Origin: Planctomycetota bacterium
GTDB taxonomy: Bacteria > Planctomycetota > Phycisphaerae > Phycisphaerales > UBA1924
Length of the DNA stretch: 59,757 bases
Assembly (NCBI GenBank): GCA_963204725.1
Contig: CAUJHH010000022.1
Span: 1-59,757 of the forward strand
Direction of reading: 5' to 3'
The notes under the pieces are model-generated. The model was not told where the DNA came from. It searched no databases and was given only the letters and a program-made list of their open reading frames with translations. A program made the translations under genes and the position numbers. Shown piece after piece: positions 26,012 through 34,192 of this stretch (the first letter of the stretch is position 1; the number at the start of each line of letters is the position of its first letter).

Positions 26012-27619
26012 ATGTCTGATCGGTTGACTGCGAAGCGTGCGCTCTTGCGCAGGAGCATCCTCGCTGCAGCGTGCGGCATCACTGGATCCGCGTTCGGCGC
26101 GCCCCCCGAGTTCACCGCAACGGACATCACAGGGTGGACGCCGACGCAACTCTCCACCCTGCCGTTCTTCAAGCACTGGACACCCGTTCCCCCGGGTGCT
26201 CCCCCCGCGCCAGCCGGATTCATCACCTCCGCACGGACCGCCAGCGGGCTTTACGCGGGCTCGCGCCCGGGCGGCATCGGCCCATACGACCGGCAGGCGA
26301 CGATCGTCTCGTCGAGCGGCGCCACTTACATCGACCCCTACGGCACGTACTACTGGTCGTACTGGTCCGGCGACGCCGACGATTACCATCTCAATTGGGG
26401 CTGGGTGAAGGACAGCTCCGCCTCAGACATCAACTACGCGGGCGTCGCCGTCGGCAGGGGCACGCTGACGGGCAGCGGGTCCTATTCATCCGGCGCAACG
26501 TACCACGCGTTCGTGTACGACGCCGCGAATGGACGGGTCGATCCGCTTCCGGACGTGGAGAGCTCGTGGGCCGGCTGCATCAGCAACCGTGGTGAGATCG
26601 CTGGCTATATGTACGACGGGGCGTCGAACTACGGCGCCTTCCGCATGACGCGCTCGGGCCAGGTCACGGTCCTTGACCCGATCGGCACCTTCGTGGGACA
26701 GCCTCGCTGGATCAACGCGAGTGGCACGATCATCGGCAGCCACTATCCGTCTCGGTCGTTCGCGTCTCGCAGCGGCTCGGCAACGTACTCCCTGCCGGGC
26801 CTCGGCTCATTCCCGCAGGTGACCGCCCTCGACATCAACGACGCCGGATGGATCGTCGGCTGGTGCGGCAACTTCGCCGACCCGGAGTCATTCGCGACGC
26901 TCTGGGAGCCGCGCACCAACGGCACATGGATCGCGCACGATCTGGTCGAGCAACTGAGCACGCCCGACGTGCTGCTGGAGAAGGCGATCGCGATCGACTC
27001 GCAGGGCCGGATCATCTCCACCGGCCACCTCGACGGCACCGACTTCTTCGGTTCCCGCCTGTACCTGCTGACGCCGAACGCGCCAGTCACCGGCTGGTGC
27101 GTGCCCGACATCGGGATCCACCCGTCGGACACGGTCGCCGAACTGAACGAGGCGACGGTCGCGATCCAGGTCGTCGGCGGATCCGGCCCATTCTCGTACG
27201 CGTGGCAGTGGCGTCAGATCGACGAACCCGACTTCCACAGCGTTGTGACCGGACCCAACTTCCCAAGCGCGGGCGGCGCCGCGCGCTTCGAGATCAGCAC
27301 CGCGGACCAACCCACGTTGCAGCTTGCCGCGATCGAGCCCGGGACCGACCTCGAGTTCCGATGCGTGGCCTCCAACGCCTGCGGCACAACAACCAGCGAA
27401 GCAGCGATCGTCGGCACGCCGAGCGCCTGCCCCGCCGATTACAACGGCGACACCGCGCCCGATGTGCTCGACTTCCTCGATTTCCTCGATGACTTCGGCT
27501 CCTGCGAGGGCGTCCCCGCGCCCTGCGGCAGCGCGGCCAACGCCGACTTCAACGGGGACACCATCGTGGATGTTCTGGACTTCCTCGACTTCCTCGACGC
27601 CTTCGGCACGGGATGCTGA
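26012..27619 (+). CDS. HAF-repeat exported protein with Ig-like domain and dockerin-like tag
   Basis: ATG 26012 is taken because AAGGGGAAAG precedes it and a twin-Arg-like, hydrophobic signal follows (ALLRRSILAAACGITGSAFG). The 535-residue protein contains HAF-type units in which a description of AF-like text is followed by IN..G.I.G (for example GCISNRGEIAGYMY, WINASGTIIGSHY and DINDAGWIVGWCG). An Ig-like domain near 390-465 (GPFSYAWQWRQID...CVASNACGTTTSEA) comes just before the tag (coding 27428-27616), which ends FGTGC. Part of its tag DNA is identical to that of the next gene. The molecular function of HAF repeats is unknown; they probably form a beta-propeller. Confidence 0.78.
   Translation: MSDRLTAKRALLRRSILAAACGITGSAFGAPPEFTATDITGWTPTQLSTLPFFKHWTPVPPGAPPAPAGFITSARTASGLYAGSRPGGIGPYDRQATIVSSSGATYIDPYGTYYWSYWSGDADDYHLNWGWVKDSSASDINYAGVAVGRGTLTGSGSYSSGATYHAFVYDAANGRVDPLPDVESSWAGCISNRGEIAGYMYDGASNYGAFRMTRSGQVTVLDPIGTFVGQPRWINASGTIIGSHYPSRSFASRSGSATYSLPGLGSFPQVTALDINDAGWIVGWCGNFADPESFATLWEPRTNGTWIAHDLVEQLSTPDVLLEKAIAIDSQGRIISTGHLDGTDFFGSRLYLLTPNAPVTGWCVPDIGIHPSDTVAELNEATVAIQVVGGSGPFSYAWQWRQIDEPDFHSVVTGPNFPSAGGAARFEISTADQPTLQLAAIEPGTDLEFRCVASNACGTTTSEAAIVGTPSACPADYNGDTAPDVLDFLDFLDDFGSCEGVPAPCGSAANADFNGDTIVDVLDFLDFLDAFGTGC
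27440..27508 (+). repeat. 69-base tag segment, copy 1
   Basis: These 69 bases, coding the first EF-hand of the tag in the HAF gene, are identical base for base to 29565-29633 in the neighbouring beta-helix gene. The proteins upstream of the tag regions are unrelated. Confidence 0.95.
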
Positions 27620-27710
27620 TCGCCGGAGTGCGAAACGAACCACCATGGCCGCCGACGGCCGTCGCAACGCCACACCCGGAACCGCACCGAGCAATGGAGA
27701 AGTGAGAGAC

Positions 27711-29744
27711 ATGAAGCGAGCACTGGGACTGCTGGCGGTCGGCATCTTCACAACGATGGGTGACGCGCGCGGAGACGTGATCCACGTGCGCGCGGGCGCA
27801 ACCGGGGCCGGCAACGGCGCCAGTTGGCAAGACGCCTTCACGCGCGTGGAGTCCGCGCTCGACGCCTCGGTAGCCGGGGATGAGATCTGGGTCGCCCAGG
27901 GCACGTACACGCCGACGAGCGTCACATCGAGCTTCGTTCTCAGGTCGGGTGTGAGCGTGTATGGCGGCTTCGCCGGAGACGAATCGCTCCGCACGGAGAG
28001 GGATTGGCGCACGCACCCGACCATCCTCTCGGGCGACATCGGGAACGACGACACGGTGGACCCGAGCCCCTTCGCGCCCCCGTGGCCAAACAACGTGATC
28101 CTGACCACGTCCAACGCCGGCCACGTGGTGGTCGCGAGCGGCGTGGACGCGACGACCGTGATCGACGGCTTCCACATCGTCAAGGGTGCATACGGCCCTC
28201 CCGGCACCCCGGCGGGCGACCCGCTTCTCTATGGCAGCGGCATCTACTGCGTCGGCGGAAGCCCGAGAGTGAGCAACTGCGCCTTCGCCGACAACTTCGC
28301 GGCGTTCGGCCACGCGGGCGCGATCTACCTCTATGACTCAGAGGCGTCCATCAGCAACTGCGAGTTCTACCACAACCTCTCCAGCCAGGGCTCCGGCGGC
28401 GCGATCTACGTCGGGGGCACCGGGGGCGGCTCGATCGAGGACTGCACGTTCCAGACCAACCTCGCCATCGCCACCTATGGACAGTCGGGCCAGGGAGGGG
28501 CGATCCAGCTCGATTGTGATCTTCCGGTCACGATCGCCCGCTGTGTCTTCAGCGGAAACATCGCGCGCCCATTCGGAGGCAGCTCATTCGAGATCCCCCG
28601 CGGCGGCGCGATCAGTTCCTTCTGCCTCGCCGACCCGACCACAACCATCCGCGAGTGCGTCTTCGATTCCAACCAGGCCGCGTACGGCGGCGCGATCTTC
28701 GCCTGGAATCCCACGCTCGTGCTCAACTGCTCCATCACGAACAACACGGCCTTCGCATACGACGTCGGTTCCGTCACGCAGGGCGGGCGCGGCGCGGGCA
28801 TCTCGGCGCAATGGACCGACATCGAGATCATCAACTGCACGATCGCGAGGAACACCGGCCGCGAGCACGTCGGCGTGTCGATTGTGGAGACGCTCCCGAG
28901 CTTCCCGGCGACGGGCGTGCTCAACAACTCGATCGTCTGGGGCAACATAGCGCTCGGCGAGGACGTCTCTCCCCGCAAGACCGGCGTCGCGGGCAAGTAC
29001 TCGGCCAGGAACTCGTGCATCCAGCTTCTCTTCACCGCCGATCCCGGCGAGGACCCCATCGACACCTCGAAGTACCCCGGTTGCTTCGAGATCGACCCCA
29101 TGCTCGTGAACACCGCGGGCGGCAACGCGCGCCTGCTCGCCGCCTCTCCCTGCATCGACACCGGCAAGAACTCTCTCGTCCCCCCGGGCACGCCGCTCGA
29201 TCTCGATCGCCAAACGCGGATCGTCCGGGGACTCCCCGGCCCGGGCTCAAGCATCGTCGACATGGGCGCGTTCGAGTATGCGAGCGGTTCGTCGTGCTCG
29301 CCCGACGTAACGATCGGCTCGTCCGGTCTGGAGGCCTGTCCCCTGGCTCCCGTGACGATGGCCGTCGATGTCGTCGGCACGGGCCCGTTCACCTACCAGT
29401 GGCAGCGCGACCTCGTGAACATCCCCGGTTCCGGCTCGTGGGCGCTCACGATCGAGTCTGGCGGGACATACGACTGCATCGTCACCAACTCGTGCGGCAG
29501 CGCAATCTCGGATTCCATCCTCGTCAACGACGGCGGCCCCGGCTGCGGCGTCTGTCTCGCCGACTACAACGGCGACACCGCGCCCGATGTGCTCGACTTC
29601 CTCGATTTCCTCGATGACTTCGGCTCCTGCGAGAACCAGCCCGCTCCGTGCGGCAGCACGGCCAACGCCGACTTCAACGGCGACACCATCATCGACGTCC
29701 TGGACTTCCTCGATTTCCTCGACGCCTTCGGCACGGGGTGCTGA
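27711..29744 (+). CDS. right-handed parallel beta-helix exported protein with dockerin-like tag
   Basis: ATG 27711 has GGAGAAG upstream and starts a signal peptide (MKRALGLLAVGIFTTMGDARG). The 677-residue protein opens with the typical motif of polymorphic-outer-membrane-like beta-helix proteins: HVRAGATGAGNGASWQDAF, then GDEIWVAQGTYTP and VYGGFAG. Repeated helix coils follow (SGGAIY, GGAIQL, GGAIF, GAGISA with CxF/CxI rungs) to about residue 520, ending in the common PCIDTGKN...DLDRQTRI...VDMGAFEY block. An Ig-like domain (GPFTYQWQRDL...CIVTNSCGSAISDS) precedes the tag (coding 29553-29741), which ends FGTGC. It probably binds or cleaves a polysaccharide or acts as an adhesin; no lyase active site was recognised. 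Confidence 0.85.
   Translation: MKRALGLLAVGIFTTMGDARGDVIHVRAGATGAGNGASWQDAFTRVESALDASVAGDEIWVAQGTYTPTSVTSSFVLRSGVSVYGGFAGDESLRTERDWRTHPTILSGDIGNDDTVDPSPFAPPWPNNVILTTSNAGHVVVASGVDATTVIDGFHIVKGAYGPPGTPAGDPLLYGSGIYCVGGSPRVSNCAFADNFAAFGHAGAIYLYDSEASISNCEFYHNLSSQGSGGAIYVGGTGGGSIEDCTFQTNLAIATYGQSGQGGAIQLDCDLPVTIARCVFSGNIARPFGGSSFEIPRGGAISSFCLADPTTTIRECVFDSNQAAYGGAIFAWNPTLVLNCSITNNTAFAYDVGSVTQGGRGAGISAQWTDIEIINCTIARNTGREHVGVSIVETLPSFPATGVLNNSIVWGNIALGEDVSPRKTGVAGKYSARNSCIQLLFTADPGEDPIDTSKYPGCFEIDPMLVNTAGGNARLLAASPCIDTGKNSLVPPGTPLDLDRQTRIVRGLPGPGSSIVDMGAFEYASGSSCSPDVTIGSSGLEACPLAPVTMAVDVVGTGPFTYQWQRDLVNIPGSGSWALTIESGGTYDCIVTNSCGSAISDSILVNDGGPGCGVCLADYNGDTAPDVLDFLDFLDDFGSCENQPAPCGSTANADFNGDTIIDVLDFLDFLDAFGTGC
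29565..29633 (+). repeat. 69-base tag segment, copy 2
   Basis: Identical over 69 bases to 27440-27508. The second half of the two tags differs at scattered positions, so the identity is local. Confidence 0.95.
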
Positions 29745-29975
29745 ACGGTCCCATCCACTGTGAATCTGTGCGAGCCGACTCGTATCACCAGATCGACTCA
29801 TACTCGGTGCATGCGCGACCGCCCCTGAATCTTGTCGCGATCCTGAAATAACGCCGGCAACCCCGCGTTGAGCACAGAGTCGATCCAGCGAGCCACGCCG
29901 CGGCCGCGTCGCCGCGCCGAGTGCTCGCACATTCCAGTTCGTCGCCTTCGGGGGTGGGCGTTCGGGAGTCCGCGC

Positions 29976-32276
29976 ATGTCCCTGTCGCTTCGTTTGCTCG
30001 TCGGCATCGTCCTCGCGCTCGCCATCCCGCTCGGCGCTCGTGCCCAGGACCTGTACGACACAACTGTGCTCCGCACCATGGCCTTCCAGTTCCACGACGC
30101 GAACTGGCTCTCGCTCCTGCGCGCCAACTACACCTCGCAGACCAACATCCTCGCCGATCTCACCGTGGACGGCGTCACGTACCCCAGCGTCGGCGTCCGC
30201 ATCAGGGGCAATACCTCCTACACAGCCCTGCCCGCCGGCTCGGAGAAGTTCTCGCTCAACGTCGAGATGGACGCCGTCGATCCCGAGCAGTCGCTCATGG
30301 GGTACGGCTCGCTCAACCTCAACAACGCGTTCCATGATCCGACCTTCTGCCGCGAGGTTCTCTACAACAACTACGTCGCCCAGTTCATGCCCCACCCCAG
30401 AGCCAATCACGTCGTGGTCACGCTCAACGGACAGAACTGGGGCGTTTACGCCAACGTGCAGCAGTTCAACAAGACCATGCTCAGCACGCACTTCGCCGAC
30501 ACCGGCGGCCTGCGCATCAAGTGCGCCAACAACCCGAACGGACCCGGCCTGCGCTACAACGGCTCCAGCGCGTCCGGCTACACCGGCTACGAGATCAAGG
30601 ACGATGGCGGGCTCGCAGATCCATGGGGCGCGCTCATCGCCGTCTGCAACGCGGTGACGAACGGCGTGCTGTCGACGTGGCAGACAACGATCGATCCCAC
30701 ATTCGCGGTGGACCCGTCGATCTGGTCTGTGGTGTTCGAGAACATCCTTACGGACGACGACAGCTACGTGAACAAGGGTGCGGACTTCATGACCTACCGC
30801 AACCCGACGGACGGGCGGACCTACCTGCTGCAGACAGACGCGAACGAGACCTTCACGCAGACCACGTGGTCGCCGACGCTGAACTTCACGGCGTCGACCA
30901 AGCCGGTGCTCAGCCGCGTGCTCTCCGTCGCGGAACTGCGCCAGCGATACTTCGCGCACTATCGGGTCGCCAAGGCCGATCTGTCGTGGGCGTACTTCGA
31001 GCCCCGGGCCACCGCCCTGCGCAACCTCATCGACAGCGCGGTCCAGGCTGACCCCAAGAAGCTCTACTCCTACACCCTCTTCCAGAACAACTTCACATCC
31101 TCCGTCACGCTCCCATACCCCGGCCCCGCAGGCGGAACGGTCCCCGGCCTTGAGCAGTTCATGAACTCCCGCGCGACCTTGCTCAACGCCAACGCCGAAC
31201 TCTCCGCCGTCGGTCCCACCATCAACTCCGTCACGCCCTCTGACACGACGCCCGATCCCGCCAACGCCGTCACCATCACCACCAACGTCTCAACCGCCGG
31301 CAGCGCGATCTCAAAAGTTGAACTCTTCTACCGGCCCACGCCCACAGGGACCTACCAGCGCGCTCTGATGAGCAACACCGGCTCGGGGAACTACGCCGTC
31401 AACCTCCCCATCGTCGGCGCCCCCGGCCAGCGCGTCGACTTCTACGTCGCCGCGACCGCCGCCAATACCTACGCCTCCGCCTCGTTCCTCCCCACACACA
31501 CCGAGTGGGACCCCATGTCGATCGAGTACACCTTCGGCGCCACGGGCGGCATGCGCATCACCGAATGGATGTACTCAGGCGCAGGCGGCGAGTTCATCGA
31601 GCTCACCAACACCTCCGACGACATCGTCGACATGACCGGCTGGAGCATCGACGACGACCACGCCATCGCCGGATCCTTCGATCTCACATCTCTCGGCGCC
31701 GTCCTCCCCGGAGAGTCCGTCCTCATCACGGAAACCGCCGCAGCGCCCTTCCGCGCCGCATGGGGACTCGCTCCTGAGGTGAAGATCATCGGTGAACTCG
31801 GCATCTCCACCGGCAACAACCTCGCACGCAACGACGAGATCAACCTCTTCAACGCCGCAGGCACGCTCTCCGATCGTCTCCGCTACGGCGATCAGACATA
31901 CTCGGACACGATCCGCACCCAGAACGCCAGCGGCCAGACCTGTCTCGAGACCATCGGACAGGACAATGTCGCCGGATGGTCGAAGTCCGCGATCGGCGAC
32001 GCATTCGGCTCCTTCGCATCCGCAGGCGGCGATCTCGGCACGCCCGGGTCATACAACATGATCTCCTGTTTCCCTTGTCCCTCGGATGTGAACGGCGATG
32101 GCCAGTCCGACATCTTGGACTTCCTGGACTTCCTCGATTCCTTCGGCACGTGCGAGAACCAGCCCGCTCCCTGCGCAGGAACCTCGGGTGTGGACGCCGA
32201 CTTCAACGGGGACACCATCGTTGATATCCTCGACTTCCTCGATTTTCTCGACGCCTTCGGCATCGGCTGCGACTGA
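29976..32276 (+). CDS. CotH kinase-family protein with lamin-tail domain and dockerin-like tag
   Basis: ATG 29976 follows GGGAG and starts a signal peptide (MSLSLRLLVGIVLALAIPLGARA). The 766-residue protein has a CotH domain at about 25-390: DLYDTTVLRTMAFQFHDANW at the start, VRIRGNTSY, a nucleotide-binding-type segment with DDDSYVNKGADF, and LLQTDANETF near the end, the equivalent of the metal-binding DxD-type motif. CotH proteins are atypical kinases, first known for spore coat phosphorylation, and are also found fused to dockerins in cellulosomal organisms. A beta domain and a lamin-tail domain (about 520-650, MRITEWMYSGAGGEFIELTN) follow, then the tag (coding 32076-32273) ending FGIGCD. 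It could phosphorylate other exported proteins of this locus (inference). Confidence 0.87.
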   Translation: MSLSLRLLVGIVLALAIPLGARAQDLYDTTVLRTMAFQFHDANWLSLLRANYTSQTNILADLTVDGVTYPSVGVRIRGNTSYTALPAGSEKFSLNVEMDAVDPEQSLMGYGSLNLNNAFHDPTFCREVLYNNYVAQFMPHPRANHVVVTLNGQNWGVYANVQQFNKTMLSTHFADTGGLRIKCANNPNGPGLRYNGSSASGYTGYEIKDDGGLADPWGALIAVCNAVTNGVLSTWQTTIDPTFAVDPSIWSVVFENILTDDDSYVNKGADFMTYRNPTDGRTYLLQTDANETFTQTTWSPTLNFTASTKPVLSRVLSVAELRQRYFAHYRVAKADLSWAYFEPRATALRNLIDSAVQADPKKLYSYTLFQNNFTSSVTLPYPGPAGGTVPGLEQFMNSRATLLNANAELSAVGPTINSVTPSDTTPDPANAVTITTNVSTAGSAISKVELFYRPTPTGTYQRALMSNTGSGNYAVNLPIVGAPGQRVDFYVAATAANTYASASFLPTHTEWDPMSIEYTFGATGGMRITEWMYSGAGGEFIELTNTSDDIVDMTGWSIDDDHAIAGSFDLTSLGAVLPGESVLITETAAAPFRAAWGLAPEVKIIGELGISTGNNLARNDEINLFNAAGTLSDRLRYGDQTYSDTIRTQNASGQTCLETIGQDNVAGWSKSAIGDAFGSFASAGGDLGTPGSYNMISCFPCPSDVNGDGQSDILDFLDFLDSFGTCENQPAPCAGTSGVDADFNGDTIVDILDFLDFLDAFGIGCD

Positions 32277-32353
32277 TCCGCCGCGCGCTCGACAACGCCT
32301 CTCAGGGGCCAGAAACGGCTCCGATCGCGTCGATCACCGCGAATCCCTCGAAC

Positions 32354-32383
32354 GCCGCCCCCTTCCCGGGGGCGGCTTCTTTC
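32354..32383 (+). terminator. terminator after the CotH gene
   Basis: GCCGCCCCC (32354-32362) pairs with GGGGGCGGC (32368-32376) around TTCCC, followed by TTCTTTC. It lies about 80 bases after the stop. Confidence 0.75.
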
Positions 32384-32516
32384 GCATATTCCTTGGGCAT
32401 GGTGCAAGGTTCGGTCCCCGGCCCGCAACTCAGGTGTCACGCTCGGTGCCGCCCCGCTTACTCCTTTCGTAGCGTCGGGCCGCACGGACATCGCACTCGA
32501 AACCGGAGGCAGAATC

Positions 32517-34175
32517 ATGTTCCAGAACTCACCCACCGCCGGCACACCGAAGCACCCGATGCTCGCGGGCGACCGCCTTCTGACGCTCGCCGGCCTCGCG
32601 CTCATCGCCGGCTCGGTCAACGCCGCCGTGCCGACGCTGATCAACCTCGGCGTCATGCCCGGTGGCACCTACTCGCGCGGGGCCCAGGTCAACGCCAACG
32701 GGACGGTCGTGACCGGCGTCGGAGACCTGAACACCGACGAACTCTTCGGGGTTCGCGCGTTCCGATGGACCGCCAGCACCGGCATGCAGAGCCTGGGTGT
32801 TCCCACCGGCTTGACCTCCACCGCCGGCAACTCGATCAGCACCACCGGCAACGCCGTTGCGGGCAACGCGAGCAACCGACTCTTCCGCTGGACGAGCACC
32901 GGAGGCGTTCAGAACCTCGGGCTGCTCCCGGGCGGCACCGTCGGGCTCGCGACCGGCATCAGCGGCGACGGCTCCATCGTCGTGGGATACAGCAACGGAT
33001 CCTCCGGCACGTACGAGGCCTGCCGCTGGACCAGCGCGGGCGGCATCGTCTCGCTCGGCACGCTTCCGGGCGGAGCAGCAGGCGGCTCCGCGGCACACGG
33101 CATCAGCTCGGACGGCTCACGCATCGTCGGCAGCAGCGCATGGACCGGCTCCGGAGCTCGCGCATGCCTCTGGATCGGCTCCGGTGCGCCGATCAACCTC
33201 GGCACGCACACGGGCGGCACCAAGTCCTTCGCGATGGCGATCAGCGCGAACAACGGCGTCGTGGTTGGCGATGGTGACACATCGCTCGGCGATCGGATCT
33301 TCCGCTGGACAAGCCCGGGTGGGATGCAGAACCTCGGCACGCCGTCGGGATCGACCGATTCCTACGCCAGGGGAACCAACTACGACGGCAAGGTGATCGC
33401 GGGTCGAGCCCTTGTCGCCTTCGTCACCTACCGCGCGTGCCTCTGGACGACGCAGATCGGCATGGTCGATCTCAACACCTATCTCGCCTCGCTCGGCGTG
33501 AACATGACCGGCTGGACGCTCACGGAAGCGTGGGGCGTCTCGGCCGACGGGTCCGCCGTCAGCGGCACGGGCGAATACCTCGGCGCGCAGCGTGCGTTCC
33601 TCGTGACGGGTCTCCCCTGCCCGAGCACGGCGACAATCATCAACGATCCGATCTCCACCGCAACCTGCGAGGGATCACCGAGCTGGGTCGACCTCTCCAT
33701 AGACATCGACGCGCCGGGCGCCGTGACCTACCAGTGGATGGTGGAATCGCAGGCGGGCACCGGCGCGTATACCGAAGTGACGGGCCCCTTCTTCGCCGAT
33801 CCCGTCACCGGCCTCCAGTTCGAGGTCGCCGGTTGGAACGGACCCGACCTCTCCATCTCGTCGCTCTCGCTCGGCACCAGCAACAAGGACATCAGGTTCC
33901 ACGCCGTCGTCACGAATCCGTGCGGCAGCACCACCTCCAGCGATGCCGTCCTCAGCGTCGGTGGCCCCGGGTGCACCGCCTGCCCCGCCGACTACAACGC
34001 CGACGGCACACCCGACGTGCTCGACTTCCTCGACTTCCTCGATGACTTCGGAACCTGCGAGGGCCAGCCCACACCCTGCGGCTCAACCTCGAACGCCGAC
34101 TTCAATCACGACACCGTCATCGACGTCCTGGACTTCCTGGACTTCCTCGACGCCTTCGGCACCGGCTGCGACTGA
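32517..34175 (+). CDS. HAF-repeat exported protein with dockerin-like tag
   Basis: ATG 32517 has GGAGG 7 bases upstream. The 552-residue protein has a signal (LTLAGLALIAGSVNA) and then seven or so HAF repeats of about 40-50 residues: AFRWT...GMQSLG..., LFRWTSTGGVQNLGLLPGGT, CRWTSAGGIVSLGTLPGGA, IFRWTSPGGMQNLGTPSG, each paired with SxDGSxIVG. An Ig-like region (about 375-480) leads to the tag (coding 33981-34172), ending FGTGCD. It resembles the HAF protein at 26012 in layout but the repeats are more regular. It is the last tagged gene of the island and converges on a rhamnosidase gene 17 bases away. Confidence 0.82.
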   Translation: MFQNSPTAGTPKHPMLAGDRLLTLAGLALIAGSVNAAVPTLINLGVMPGGTYSRGAQVNANGTVVTGVGDLNTDELFGVRAFRWTASTGMQSLGVPTGLTSTAGNSISTTGNAVAGNASNRLFRWTSTGGVQNLGLLPGGTVGLATGISGDGSIVVGYSNGSSGTYEACRWTSAGGIVSLGTLPGGAAGGSAAHGISSDGSRIVGSSAWTGSGARACLWIGSGAPINLGTHTGGTKSFAMAISANNGVVVGDGDTSLGDRIFRWTSPGGMQNLGTPSGSTDSYARGTNYDGKVIAGRALVAFVTYRACLWTTQIGMVDLNTYLASLGVNMTGWTLTEAWGVSADGSAVSGTGEYLGAQRAFLVTGLPCPSTATIINDPISTATCEGSPSWVDLSIDIDAPGAVTYQWMVESQAGTGAYTEVTGPFFADPVTGLQFEVAGWNGPDLSISSLSLGTSNKDIRFHAVVTNPCGSTTSSDAVLSVGGPGCTACPADYNADGTPDVLDFLDFLDDFGTCEGQPTPCGSTSNADFNHDTVIDVLDFLDFLDAFGTGCD

Positions 34176-34192
34176 GCCGCAGGCACCCACGC

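Noticed and set aside
7447..34172. Regular DFLDFLD repeats considered as a CRISPR or satellite array
   Set aside because: They are coding EF-hand motifs, two per gene end, thousands of bases apart.
7444..34175. Island considered as a classical cellulosome
   Set aside because: No cohesin or scaffoldin and no typical cellulose-degrading enzymes are in the window; the adjacent rhamnosidase has no tag.
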